Of a DNA stretch of 64,000 nt, positions 1 through 8,949 are shown piece after piece (position 1 is the first letter of the stretch; every line of letters begins with the position of its first letter). The stretch comes from Oceanospirillales bacterium (GTDB lineage: Bacteria > Pseudomonadota > Gammaproteobacteria > Pseudomonadales > Endozoicomonadaceae). Where the stretch lies: assembly GCA_004762125.1 (NCBI GenBank), contig SIHQ01000004.1, positions 1 to 64,000 on the forward strand, in the 5' to 3' direction. The position numbers and the translations under genes were made by a program. Under the pieces are notes generated by a model, which worked only from the letters and a program-made list of their open reading frames with translations, did no database searches and had not been told where the DNA came from.

Positions 1-109
1 CGTCCGCCGCTCGTCAGCAACTAGCAAGCTAGTTCTGTTACCGCTCGACTTGCATGTGTTAGGCCTGCCGCCAGCGTTCAATCTGAGCCATGATCAAACT
101 CTTCAGTTT
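1..109 (-). rRNA. rrs: 16S ribosomal RNA, 5' end only
   Basis: The reverse complement reads as the conserved beginning of bacterial 16S rRNA: AAACTGAAGAGTTTGATC followed by ATGGCTCAG, ATTGAACGCTGGCGGCAGGC and the CACATGCAAGTCGAGCGG block, then the first variable loop. The mature 5' end should lie near position 109 by alignment with the E. coli start. The gene leaves the window at position 1, so only about 7 percent of it is present. Its leader and promoters follow on the same strand. Confidence 0.97.
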
Positions 110-257
110 AAATCGGTTTGCTTCATACCCATTCCGAGGAACGAACAATCAGCTGCTCAATGTTTGCTATTAAACGTACATGAATTTTGTTCAAGTATGT
201 TCGCCTGCTTGATTAAGCATCTTAAGTCTTTCTAGCCGAAGCTAGTTAACCGATGCA

Positions 258-303
258 ATCACACAAGCGCCCACACGAATTGTCTGATAAGTTTTTAAAG
301 AAC
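258..303 (-). promoter_or_regulatory. rrn leader boxA and following conserved box
   Basis: On the minus strand the leader reads GTTCTTTAAAAACT (290-303), close to the rrn boxA consensus TGCTCTTTAACA, followed by TTATCAGACAATTCGTGTGG, which matches the sequence found after boxA in enterobacterial rrn leaders. In known operons this RNA binds NusB/S10 and protects rRNA transcription from Rho. Function here is inferred from sequence match and position upstream of 16S. Confidence 0.85.
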
Positions 304-376
304 GTTTCAAGCCAGAAGGACTTGAAGTCGCTAACCGCGTTCAACCTAGTGGTTGGTGCCGATCAGCGAGGCCGCT

Positions 377-404
377 ATATTACCGCGACCGTTTTTGTTG
401 TCAA
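377..404 (-). promoter_or_regulatory. rrn promoter, proximal (P2-like)
   Basis: Reading the minus strand: -35 TTGACA (399-404), a 16-base spacer, -10 TAATAT (377-382), then a GC-rich AGCGGCCTCGC segment. The spacer contains ACAAAAACGG, similar to the ACAACGGCTG of the distal promoter, so the two promoters look like diverged copies. Transcription would start near 370 and enter the boxA leader. Confidence 0.85.
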
Positions 405-536
405 CCGTTTGTTTTTCGAAGCGTTTCAAACATCCTATAAAGAAGGTTTAAAACATTTTGAAAAACCAGATGGCTAATCAACCCGCTGAGCTTCGTTGCT
501 TCTTTCGAAGTAACTTTACTTGGTCAGCGGAGGCGC

Positions 537-564
537 ATTCTACCGTTTCAGCCGTTGTTGTCAA
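537..564 (-). promoter_or_regulatory. rrn promoter, distal (P1-like)
   Basis: Minus strand: -35 TTGACA (559-564), 16-base spacer, -10 TAGAAT (537-542), followed by GCGCCTCC. The GCGCC-type discriminator is the hallmark of stringently controlled stable-RNA promoters, where ppGpp/DksA reduce initiation. The 16-base spacer is also typical of rRNA promoters. Confidence 0.88.
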
Positions 565-838
565 TCGCTTGTTTTCAGTCTCTGTTAAAAGGAGAAAGAA
601 GTGATTGAAACGCACTGAACGGTGCCGGTTAAGAACCTCTGTATTAGAAGCCGCTAACTGGCGATGTGCCGTTGAGGTGGCGAACTTTATAGAGATAGTG
701 ACGCGTTGGCAATCATGTAGTTTTACCTATTCTTCTGTTTTTTACATTGCTCAGTTTTGCTAACACCCTTGTTATGAACATTATCCTTTTTCTGAAGTCT
801 GATAATGGAGGAACGAATTAAACAAAAAAGGACTTCAA

Positions 839-1748
839 ATGAATGCTGCACAACAACCTGCTGGAGGTCTAACAACATACAGTGGAGCAACCTGCGAAGG
901 TGGGTGTACTTCTACAAATTTAGTTTCTGTTGTTCTTGCTGACAAAGAAAATGCTTTACGTGAAGCTAAAGATGGAACTCACGAATGCATAACCAAATCT
1001 CTCATTCAAATTACTGCATGACAGTAACCTTTTTCTCTACAGCTCGGAAACAGCGGTAAAAATAGCCACCCCTGTTTGCAGAGCCCTTTCTCACATGCAC
1101 AATCAAGGCATGATGCACAGAGATGTTAAAGTAGAAAACATTCTTCTGGATGTGAGGGGCAATACCGTCAAATTATGTGATTGGGGGTTTGCTCAATCTC
1201 TACCTTCATCGTTTACTAAAACGATTGGTTACTATGGCACGGCAGACTATGCCCCACCCGAGCTGATTGAAATTCCTCCAAAATCTGACAAGTCTACTGA
1301 TTGTTGGGGGCTAGGACTGTTAATAGCAGAAATTGCCTTTGACTATATCCCTTCAAAAACAAAGGCTGATGGTACTCAGGATCTGGAGCCCGACATTGAA
1401 AATATAAAATCTAGAAATCTGGCTTTTTCAAAACTCGACGATGCCCTGAAAACACAGCAGCTATTAAAGCTGATCAAAACACCTTCGGTGCTGGATGAAA
1501 AACTAATTGAGCTGGTAATACACCTGACACGATTCGATGGAAGTCAGCGACTATCTATCCACGCGACTTTATCAAGACTAGAGTCTATGCTGGAACACAT
1601 TCCATTTGAACAAAAAGGACTGAGAGCCAATACTCATGCTGACTCCCCAACGCACATTCGTTCGGTTTCTTTGCCTTCATCACTTACTGTAACGAAAATC
1701 AATAGTTCACAAAGTAATGATAAAAAGCATTCCAGGGATGCTGACTAG
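839..1748 (+). pseudogene. frameshifted Ser/Thr protein kinase-like gene
   Basis: The first part (839-991) opens with ATG after a good AAAGGAC ribosome site. The second part (993-1748) is one frame away and is clearly a eukaryotic-type kinase: catalytic loop HRDVKVEN, DWG in place of DFG, and an activation segment ending in APPE. Removing one base near 992 joins the frames into about 302 residues, reading THECIPNLSFKLLHDSN across the join. No glycine-rich loop is recognisable and the N-lobe is shorter than usual, so part of it has probably been lost. The first ATG of the second frame (1095) starts inside the catalytic domain and cannot give a folded kinase. Alternatives are a sequencing error or programmed frameshifting. 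Confidence 0.65.
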
Positions 1749-1771
1749 CTTCGCTCAATACCCTTACCGAG

Positions 1772-2056
1772 CTAATGCTTAATATTTCTGAGCTCTTCTC
1801 GAATTCTGAGTTTATCCTGAACAAACTTTTCAACTTCCAGCTGTTGCTCCTGACCTTCCTTTTCCGCTTAAAGCTCACGCCACTTTTTTTCTGTATCTGA
1901 AAGCGGCTGCTTAAGCTCATCCTCCTTTTTATAGAAGCGAAACTCTGCCTCTCTTTCTAACTCATCCACTTTGATGGACGAGTGCGAGAACTGACCACGA
2001 CTGCAATACTGATTCAAAGAGATAGACACATTGTTTTCAAACCAAAAAACCACCAT
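1772..2056 (-). pseudogene. small coiled-coil protein gene interrupted by in-frame TAA
   Basis: The ATG lies directly after the dacB stop (TGAATG, with AAAGGG as ribosome site), so it is translationally coupled. The frame gives 62 residues ending DTEKKWREL, then TAA (1868-1870), then continues in the same frame for 31 charged, coiled-coil-like residues (AEKEGQEQQLEVEKF...) to TAG at 1772-1774. Both halves have the same Glu/Lys-rich heptad character, suggesting one 94-residue protein broken by a nonsense change. I do not recognise the family. The 62-residue product could still be made. Confidence 0.5.
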
Positions 2057-3454
2057 TCACCCTTTATCGGCGGCTGACAAAACCTTTAAAAAGGATCGGT
2101 GAAATCCTCGAATGCCCTTTCTGAATTCGCGCATTTCTTCCTGGCTAGCAGGTAGAGGTGGCATAAGCCCATTTAGAATAACGGCAAAAACCAAAGGTTG
2201 GTCATCTTCCTGGAACACATACCCAGCCATACTACTGACACCACTCATATAACCTGTTTTTAGCCAGCGTTCTTTTTTACTTCGATCAAGTAACCAGGGG
2301 CTTTGCTCTCCCCAACGACTCCAACCAAACATCAATACATCAACCAGTGTTGAAGCACTAATAAAGTTGTAACGAGAAAGTCCTGAGCCATCCACCAGCC
2401 TACTGGAACCAAAACCAACCCCTCCTTCTCCCAGAAGCTCCCTAGCGGACTGAATACCTGCAGCATAACTGCCGGGCTCTCCGGAATGGTTATAGGCCAC
2501 TGTTTTGAGAATGCTATCAGAGTAGAGATTGTCAGACCTTTCCAAAACCGGCTTCAGTAATATGGGTAAAAATTCAGACTGATGTTCAGCCAGCATGATC
2601 GGAGTATCCCTATTCGGGCGTCCCACCAGTATTCGCCCCCTGAGTTGAATATTGTTTTTTCTGAGTTCGCTGGTAACAAACTTTCGTACTGCTCTTTCTA
2701 CATTACTGATAGAAAAGGCCAGTCGTACCTTTCTTGAACCTGGGCTGACACACCCCTCCAATCGGTACTCGTGTTTAGAAGACGTGAATACCGAGAGCGG
2801 ACAATCCTTCTTTGTTGTTACAACCTTATTATCAACAGTGAGCCCCCAGTCAGAATGGTCGTACTCAATTCGAGTTTTTTGTCCTTCTTTTTTTCCCGGT
2901 TTCAGCCAACCATAAAAACAGTTCCTATCAAGAATCATGGCAGCAGCCGGTGCAGCAAAGCAGATATTCAGATCATCCCAGCTGACGCCTCCTGCCCGGT
3001 CATAACCTGAGAACACCCCACCATCCAGCCAGAGATCGCCCTCGATGCCTCTGATATTTCTTTGTTTAAGATTTTTGATTAAATCACTTAGATGACTGTG
3101 GGTCAGGGACGGATCACCACTGAACTTCAGTACCACGGGACCTTTTACAACACCTTGTCGCACCGTGCGTGATGACTCAAAGCGAGTCACATAACGAAAT
3201 TCATCACCCAATGCCTCATAAGCCAGTGTGGCAGTGAGCACTTTAAGAACACTGGCTGGTACCAGATTTTGTTGTTCACCATCTTCGAACAATACCTGCC
3301 CACTGACAGGGTCACGAACCTGAATGGAGTAAATACTGCCAACAGGTAACTCTTCAATCAGCGTTTCCAACTGCTGAACCAGAGTCGACCCGGCTATTAC
3401 AAGAGGCGTTAAAATCAGAAGATATAAAAACAGAAACGTTTGTCTTAGGTTCAC
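2057..3454 (-). CDS. dacB: D-alanyl-D-alanine carboxypeptidase/endopeptidase (PBP4)
   Basis: This is a 465-residue class C penicillin-binding protein that trims peptidoglycan peptides in the periplasm, removing terminal D-Ala or cutting D-Ala-mDAP crosslinks. A signal peptide covers about residues 1-21. The three active-site motifs are present: S68-V-L-K71, S307-D-N309 and K399-T-G401. Length matches E. coli DacB (477). It is followed without a gap by the small coiled-coil frame. The 277 bases upstream separate it divergently from the Lon-like protease and hold no gene. Confidence 0.95.
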   Translation of the reverse strand: MNLRQTFLFLYLLILTPLVIAGSTLVQQLETLIEELPVGSIYSIQVRDPVSGQVLFEDGEQQNLVPASVLKVLTATLAYEALGDEFRYVTRFESSRTVRQGVVKGPVVLKFSGDPSLTHSHLSDLIKNLKQRNIRGIEGDLWLDGGVFSGYDRAGGVSWDDLNICFAAPAAAMILDRNCFYGWLKPGKKEGQKTRIEYDHSDWGLTVDNKVVTTKKDCPLSVFTSSKHEYRLEGCVSPGSRKVRLAFSISNVERAVRKFVTSELRKNNIQLRGRILVGRPNRDTPIMLAEHQSEFLPILLKPVLERSDNLYSDSILKTVAYNHSGEPGSYAAGIQSARELLGEGGVGFGSSRLVDGSGLSRYNFISASTLVDVLMFGWSRWGEQSPWLLDRSKKERWLKTGYMSGVSSMAGYVFQEDDQPLVFAVILNGLMPPLPASQEEMREFRKGIRGFHRSFLKVLSAADKG

Positions 3455-3731
3455 AATCAGACCTCGGAGTCTATTGGTACCAGTATGTTATGAATTATTG
3501 CCATAACAAAAGTGAGTCAATGAATATCTTCCGGCTATCGGCAATTGACCGCTATGTATTTAGATTGACATAAATGGACTTTTTAATGAAACCTACCGAT
3601 CCTCTTATTTGTCATTGAAATAACAGATTCCATGACAGGCACTCAATAAAAGCATTATCCTATTTATGGGCTCTGGTATTACCAAGGGGTAATCCCGACA
3701 CAGGAACACGTCAGTAACACGGCAGGCATTA

Positions 3732-6107
3732 GTGAAAAAGTTACAACTCTCAACCAGTCAACTTATTGCAAAGCAACCAGTGAAGGAACTTGGTTTCAAG
3801 TCCACCGATGAACTGGAAAACTATGTCGGCATTCTTGGCCAGGAACGGGCCACCAGTGCCATTCAGTTCGGTGTCGCTATGCATCGAACGGGATATAACA
3901 TTTACGTCATGGGGGAATCAGGAACAGGACGAATGTCCTACCTGAGAAAATACCTGGAGACAGAAGCCAAACGCCAATCTCCTCCCGATGACTGGACCTA
4001 TATCAATAACTTCGATAACGCTCGTGAACCCAAAGTTCTGCGCCTTCCTGCGGGGTTAGGGGAAAAGTTGCACAAGGATTTCGAGCAGTTCATCGACAGC
4101 TTGATCCTGACCTTCCCTGCTGCTTTTGAAAACCCGACGTATCAACAGCGCAAAAGTGCTATTGAGCGGGATTTCAACAAAAGCTACGACCAGGTTATTG
4201 ATAAGATTGAGCAGGAAGCGCTGAAGAAAGAGATTGCGTTGTACCGCGATTCAGGATCTCTCAGCTTTACTCCTATGAGTAAAGGCAAAGCGATGGATGA
4301 GACCGAATTCGCCCAGCTTCCGGATAAAAAACGCAACAAGTTTAATGACGACATCAGCGAACTGGAGGGACTGCTTAATGATTCTCTGGTCGAGCTTCCA
4401 CAATGGAAGCGGGAATCCAATGAAAAATTGCAGACGCTGAATCAGGAAACCATTGACCAGGCGCTGGAGCCGCTACTGAAAGTTTTCCGCAAGGATTACA
4501 GTAGCCAACAAGGCGTTCTGGATTATCTGGAAGCGGTTAAGCAACACCTTCACAGAACGGTTATCGATTTACTGGCTGATGATCGTTTAGAGTCCAAGGA
4601 TGATTCCACCAAACGTCAGGCTCTTGTTGAGCTCTACTGCCCGAATCCTATCATTGCCCATGCTAGCAATGGTGCTGCACCCGTTATTTATGAGTCCCAT
4701 CCTAACTATAAAAACCTCTTTGGTCGTATAGAATACGCCACTGACATGGGAGCTCTGGTAACCAACTATCGTCAGATTTGTTCCGGCTCTTTGCATAAAG
4801 CTAATGGCGGCTATCTGTTGCTGGATGCGAACAAACTGTTAGAAGAGCCCTTTGTCTGGGAAGCGCTTAAGCGTGCCCTTAAAGAGAAACAGCTCACCAT
4901 TGAATCTCCCTATTCAGAAATGGGAATGCTTAATACCATCACGCTGAATCCTGAGTCGATCCCTCTGAATATCAAAATTCTTTTGGTTGGCTCACGGGAT
5001 ATCTATTACCTGCTACAGCAACTGGATCCAGACTTTCATGAAATGTTCAGGGTTCTGGTAGATTTCGATGACCGAATTATTCGGGATTCTGAATCTGTTC
5101 ATGCTTTTGCCCAGCTGCTGAAAAACCGCGCCGATGATGAAGACTACCCGGCACTGACGGCTTCTGCCGTAGCCCGAATGGTTGAGCACAGCGCCAGAAT
5201 GGCTGAGCATCAGGGTGAAATCTCTGCGAGGATAGGTGATCTGTTTGACCTGTTGGCAGAAGCAGACTTTATCCGTCGTACCGGTCGTGGTCGTAAAATC
5301 AATCATGACCATATCGACAGAGCTCTCGCCGCCAAGTCAGAACGTACTGGCCGAGTGAGTCATCAGATACTGGCTGAAATGGTTGAAGGCAGTATCCTGA
5401 TTGATACCGATGGCGAGCAGATAGGCAAAGTTAATGGCCTTACCGTAATGTCTATTGGAGACACCAGCTTTGGTTCTGCCGCTAGAATCACCTCTGCCGT
5501 CTATCCAGGCTCTTCAGGCATTATTGATATTGAAAGAGAGGTTTCTCTCGGTCAGGCCATTCACTCAAAAGGCGTAATGATTCTAACCGGTTATCTCGGC
5601 AGCAAATACGCTCAAAAATTCCCTCTAGCCATTTCCGCAAGCCTGACTATGGAACAGTCATACGGTTATCTCGATGGTGACAGTGCCACACTGGCAGAAC
5701 TCTGTTGTTTGATTTCAGCATTGACGAACACTCCGATAAAACAGGGCTTTGCCGTTACCGGCTCCATGAACCAGCATGGCGAAGTACAAGCTATTGGCGG
5801 TGCAAACGAAAAAATTGAAGGTTTCTTTGATCTTTGTGAAGCCAGAGGCCTGACCGGTGACCAGGGAGTCATTATCCCCGCCACCAACGTCCGTAACCTG
5901 ATGCTTCATCAAAAGGTTGTCGATGCTGTTCGTAAGAAACAGTTCAATGTTTACGCTGTCAGCCATGCAGAGGAAGCTCTGGAGCTACTGATGGGTTGTA
6001 AACCCGGCAATGTAAATGCCAGAGGGCAATACCCTAAAGGATCTATTAACTATAAAGTGGTTCAGAGGTTGAAGGAGATTTCGGAGTTGTCTAAAGAAAG
6101 TAACTGA
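3732..6107 (+). CDS. Lon-family ATP-dependent protease (LonB/YcbZ-like)
   Basis: A 791-residue AAA-plus protease with GTG start. The N-terminal part carries a Walker A variant GESGTGR (residues 61-67, Arg in place of Lys, as usual in this family); the C-terminal Lon protease domain has the catalytic Ser651 in GDSATLAE and Lys694 in GANEKIEG. The Ser-Lys dyad identifies the peptidase class. It is longer than E. coli YcbZ (about 586) and corresponds to the roughly 800-residue bacterial LonB-type group, distinct from housekeeping Lon because it lacks the large LAN domain. Likely a monocistronic gene; the 277 bases upstream are its probable promoter region. Substrates are unknown. Confidence 0.93.
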   Translation: MKKLQLSTSQLIAKQPVKELGFKSTDELENYVGILGQERATSAIQFGVAMHRTGYNIYVMGESGTGRMSYLRKYLETEAKRQSPPDDWTYINNFDNAREPKVLRLPAGLGEKLHKDFEQFIDSLILTFPAAFENPTYQQRKSAIERDFNKSYDQVIDKIEQEALKKEIALYRDSGSLSFTPMSKGKAMDETEFAQLPDKKRNKFNDDISELEGLLNDSLVELPQWKRESNEKLQTLNQETIDQALEPLLKVFRKDYSSQQGVLDYLEAVKQHLHRTVIDLLADDRLESKDDSTKRQALVELYCPNPIIAHASNGAAPVIYESHPNYKNLFGRIEYATDMGALVTNYRQICSGSLHKANGGYLLLDANKLLEEPFVWEALKRALKEKQLTIESPYSEMGMLNTITLNPESIPLNIKILLVGSRDIYYLLQQLDPDFHEMFRVLVDFDDRIIRDSESVHAFAQLLKNRADDEDYPALTASAVARMVEHSARMAEHQGEISARIGDLFDLLAEADFIRRTGRGRKINHDHIDRALAAKSERTGRVSHQILAEMVEGSILIDTDGEQIGKVNGLTVMSIGDTSFGSAARITSAVYPGSSGIIDIEREVSLGQAIHSKGVMILTGYLGSKYAQKFPLAISASLTMEQSYGYLDGDSATLAELCCLISALTNTPIKQGFAVTGSMNQHGEVQAIGGANEKIEGFFDLCEARGLTGDQGVIIPATNVRNLMLHQKVVDAVRKKQFNVYAVSHAEEALELLMGCKPGNVNARGQYPKGSINYKVVQRLKEISELSKESN

Positions 6108-6193
6108 TGATTCTCTTGAATTGCTGTAAGCCTGCATCGTAGGTTTACAGCAGTTATCCTTCACTACGTCAAAAAGCTTGATTCTTCTATTAA

Positions 6194-6229
6194 TACAGCT
6201 TAAACATAAAGGACTTTGTTTAAGCTGTA
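6194..6229. terminator. hairpin between converging genes
   Basis: A perfect 13-bp stem, TACAGCTTAAACA paired with TGTTTAAGCTGTA, with a 10-base loop. It lies between the Lon-like gene and the converging glutaredoxin-like gene. There is no clean T-run on either side, so it may be a weak terminator or transcript-end stabiliser. A second imperfect hairpin (GCTGTAAGCCT/AGGTTTACAGC, 6123-6151) sits closer to the protease gene. Confidence 0.5.
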
Positions 6230-6242
6230 CTGATCATTTTAA

Positions 6243-6614
6243 TTAGTTTGCAAGCAATTCAGTTAAAGCGTTATTAGCCACTGAATCAGCTAACTCTTGA
6301 TAGCCACCAATCAATTCTCCATTGATAAAAATCATCGGTAAGGTTGCCCAACCCGACCACATTTTTACCGCTAAACGCTGTTGCCAGCAAGAAAAATAGC
6401 TTCCATAAGATAACTCGCAAAAAACAATATCATTTTGCTCTAGCAACTTACGTGCTTTTTTTGGATAAGGGTTTTGGCTCATAGAAACCATCACCACTTT
6501 ATTACTGGCAACCGCCGCTTTAATCTCGTCAATAGTCTCTTGGTGAGCGGGAATACCAATCTGATCTTGAGCTGCAGCTTGAATGTGCTGTGCTAATAAA
6601 ATATCACGCGCCAT
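6243..6614 (-). CDS. glutaredoxin-fold protein without CxxC
   Basis: The 123-residue product aligns with glutaredoxins: VVMVSMSQNPYPKKARKLL matches the first strand and active-site helix, and TLPMIFINGELIGGYQEL matches the cis-proline and glutathione-binding GG region. The redox site that should read CPYC reads NPYP, so both catalytic cysteines are missing while the flanking P-Y and K-K residues remain. One Cys remains in FCEL and one in SCWQQ. The gene has a clear AAGGAAG ribosome site. It could be a non-redox glutathione or Fe-S binding relative, or a partner protein; redox activity is not expected by the normal mechanism. Confidence 0.8.
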   Translation of the reverse strand: MARDILLAQHIQAAAQDQIGIPAHQETIDEIKAAVASNKVVMVSMSQNPYPKKARKLLEQNDIVFCELSYGSYFSCWQQRLAVKMWSGWATLPMIFINGELIGGYQELADSVANNALTELLAN

Positions 6615-6961
6615 GCTTATAACTTCCTTATCTTACCTGGTGGCGACTACCACATTAAATCATCAGATATTTGATAATCTTTATACAGATCATCCTCGTC
6701 TATCACTTCTTGTTCAAGTCTTAGTTAAACAGTGCAGCTATCATCTGCGGCATTCTAATTTTTTTAACAACGACGATCGGAATTAATTAGTGCATTAATA
6801 TTTTTGAAAGGTAGATTCATGAGAGCGCGACATGTCGAGTATGACTTTTCTCGTAGAAGCCTTCACTTTAAGAGAGTCTTTATAAAGAGTTAAAAATTCA
6901 CAAAAATAAAACTAAATTATCGTATTTTAATGCTTAATAAGTTTTTCCTATCTGTAATGAA
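6615..6961. other. AT-rich intergenic region, no convincing gene
   Basis: 347 bases between two minus-strand genes. It includes the promoter of the glutaredoxin-like gene. The only small frame with a ribosome site is a 24-codon plus-strand frame at 6820 (GAAAGGTAG then ATG), which resembles nothing known. No strong terminator for the downstream end of the radical SAM gene was seen. Confidence 0.5.
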
Positions 6962-8050
6962 TCAAATCTTTACTACTCGTCTAATCACTTCACCTTCTTC
7001 AATAGAATGATCAAATACACCAGGAATAAGTTGACGGCATGTTCCGCATTCACCACCTTCAATGTTAATCCCTTGTAATTTATACCAGTTCCTTCCAATC
7101 AACCGATCGCCACAACCGGGGCACCAGCTACTCCCTCCCTCTGAATCATGAACATTACCGGTATAGACATAGTTCAGCCCCTTACTCATGGCGATTTGTC
7201 TCGCCCGTGTCAACGTTGAAGCAGGGGTAAGTGAATGCTCACGCATTTTCCAGTCCGGATGAAACGATGTGAAATGCAGTGGAACATCTGGCCCCAGATT
7301 ATCAGCAATCCACTCAGTCATTGCATGCAGTTCCTTATCACTGTCGTTTTCATCAGGAATAAGCAGAGTCGTTATTTCAAACCAGACCTGAGTTTCTTCT
7401 TTAAGATATTTCAGGGTATTTAGAACGGGAGCCAGTGAACCTCCACATATTTTTTTGTAAAAAGACTCTGTAAAAGCTTTCGGATCAATATTGGTTGCAT
7501 CCATATAACTAAAGAATTTTTCCCTAGGCTGATCACAAATATAACCGGCACTGACCGCTACCGATTTCACACCGAGCTCGTGACCTGCATCAGCCACATC
7601 ACAGGCGTACTCCATAAAAATCACAGGGTCGTTATAGGTAAAAGCCATACTGCGACACCCTGAGTTAACAGCAGCGCGAGCCAACTGCTCCGGCATAGCT
7701 CGATCAGAAAGCGTATCCATCTCTCTGGATTTACTCATATCCCAGTTTTGGCAAAACTTACAGGCAAGATTACATCCAGCTGTGCCAAAAGAGAGCACCG
7801 AGGTTCCCGGTACAAAATGGTTAAGTGGTTTTTTCTCGATAGGGTCAATGCAAAAACCACTGGAGCGGCCATAGCTGGTCAGCACAACCTGTTCATTGTG
7901 ACAGGCGCGAACAAAACAAAGCCCCTGCTGCCCTTCCCTAAGCTTGCATGCCCGGGGACAGAGATCACATTGAATTCTGCCGTCATCCAGCTGATGCCAG
8001 TATTCAGTAGGAAAATGAGCTAGAGGTGTTATTAAGTTCTGCATAGCCAA
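6962..8050 (-). CDS. amrS: AmmeMemoRadiSam system radical SAM enzyme
   Basis: A 362-residue radical SAM protein of the pyruvate-formate-lyase-activase-like AmrS family. The 4Fe-4S cluster motif is C93-NLA-C97-KF-C100. An N-terminal cysteine cluster (CDLCPRAC, residues 28-35) and C-terminal CPGCG and CGTC pairs could bind further metal. The gene is divergent from the Memo-like and AMMECR1-like genes, only 62 bases apart. These three families co-occur widely in bacteria and archaea, but the reaction is not established; a modification performed jointly by the three proteins is inference from co-occurrence. Confidence 0.93.
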   Translation of the reverse strand: MAMQNLITPLAHFPTEYWHQLDDGRIQCDLCPRACKLREGQQGLCFVRACHNEQVVLTSYGRSSGFCIDPIEKKPLNHFVPGTSVLSFGTAGCNLACKFCQNWDMSKSREMDTLSDRAMPEQLARAAVNSGCRSMAFTYNDPVIFMEYACDVADAGHELGVKSVAVSAGYICDQPREKFFSYMDATNIDPKAFTESFYKKICGGSLAPVLNTLKYLKEETQVWFEITTLLIPDENDSDKELHAMTEWIADNLGPDVPLHFTSFHPDWKMREHSLTPASTLTRARQIAMSKGLNYVYTGNVHDSEGGSSWCPGCGDRLIGRNWYKLQGINIEGGECGTCRQLIPGVFDHSIEEGEVIRRVVKI

Positions 8051-8112
8051 CCTGTTTTCTTTCTGCGCCTGTTGTATAATTGTAGTGCTGCATATATACG
8101 GGGGAAAGGGTC
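8051..8112 (+). promoter_or_regulatory. divergent promoter region of the AmmeMemoRadiSam genes
   Basis: The short space between the two start codons holds a perfect -10 TATAAT (8075-8080) for the plus-strand pair; its -35 is weak (around 8052-8057). A strong GGGGGAAAGGG ribosome site follows just before ATG 8113. With so little room, the two directions probably share control. Confidence 0.55.
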
Positions 8113-8895
8113 ATGACTATTCGTCTACCAGCCGTTGCCGGTGCATTTTATCCGGACCAGCCTAAAGCACTTCAGGCTGTGCTCAATAATCTGTTGGCTG
8201 ATGCACCAGAACGAGATTTATCACCCAAAGTTCTAATTGTCCCCCATGCTGGTTATATCTATTCCGGTTCTATCGCTGCATCCGGCTACACCCAGCTTTC
8301 AGCGTTTAAAGATCAAATTACCAGAGTCGTATTATTAGGGCCTTCCCACCAGATACCTTTTGAAGGACTTGCACTTCCAGACTGCAAAAGCTATTCAACA
8401 CCTCTCGGTAATATTCCCCTCGACACTACCGCGATGTCAGCTTTGAATAGCTGCTGCAGTCAGGTTCAGATTCTCGACTCTGCCCATAAAGATGAACACA
8501 GCCTTGAAGTTCAGTGCCCATTCCTACAGGAAGTTCTCACAGACTTTCAATTGATTCCATTGGTTGTAGGGGATGCTTCCATTTACTCCGTAGCGGAAGT
8601 CATCAACTATTTATGGGGTGGTGATGAAACCCTGTTTGTCATTAGTTCTGATCTTAGTCATTACCTGTCTTATGAAGAAGCACGTCAACGCGACGACATG
8701 ACCACCAAGGTCATTGAACAACTCAACCCTTCACTGACTGGCGGACAGGCTTGTGGCTGCTCCCCCTTGAATGGCATGATAAAAGTGGCTCAGGATCGGG
8801 GAATGGAAGTCATTACTCTGGATGTCCGTAACTCAGGCGATACTGCAGGAGACAGGCAACGGGTTGTTGGTTATGGGGCTTATGTTATTCAGTAG
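8113..8895 (+). CDS. amrB: AmmeMemoRadiSam system protein B (MEMO1 family)
   Basis: A 260-residue Memo-family protein, related in fold to non-heme iron class III extradiol dioxygenases. It starts with the typical RLPAVAGAFYPDQP and contains VPHAGYIYSG, LLGPSH, DEHSLEVQCPFLQ and ISSDLSHYL, in which the His, Asp and Cys residues form the conserved metal/copper site of Memo proteins. It is followed 54 bases later by the AMMECR1-like gene and lies divergent to the radical SAM gene. The biochemical role in bacteria is unknown. Confidence 0.95.
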   Translation: MTIRLPAVAGAFYPDQPKALQAVLNNLLADAPERDLSPKVLIVPHAGYIYSGSIAASGYTQLSAFKDQITRVVLLGPSHQIPFEGLALPDCKSYSTPLGNIPLDTTAMSALNSCCSQVQILDSAHKDEHSLEVQCPFLQEVLTDFQLIPLVVGDASIYSVAEVINYLWGGDETLFVISSDLSHYLSYEEARQRDDMTTKVIEQLNPSLTGGQACGCSPLNGMIKVAQDRGMEVITLDVRNSGDTAGDRQRVVGYGAYVIQ

Positions 8896-8949
8896 CAACT
8901 CAAGTGCCGCTTAAAATATCCAAAAGCAAGGTAAGAAACAGGTAATCGT

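Larger units (their letters stand above)
110..838 (-). other. rrn leader and promoter region, no protein gene
   Basis: This 729-base stretch precedes the 16S gene on the minus strand. It contains an antitermination boxA, two good sigma-70 promoters and AT-rich upstream sequence (about 700-838) that could hold UP elements or Fis sites. Short open frames inside it do not resemble proteins and lie in transcribed leader RNA. The part from about 600 to 838 shows no feature I can name. Confidence 0.85.

Noticed and set aside
253-477. 74-codon plus-strand open frame in the rrn leader
   Set aside because: It runs opposite to the rRNA leader and covers boxA and a promoter; the residues look random.
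1699-1920. 73-codon minus-strand frame after dacB
   Set aside because: It overlaps the better-supported coiled-coil frame in another register and the end of the kinase, and its composition (Ser/Arg/Lys mix) is that of a shifted frame.
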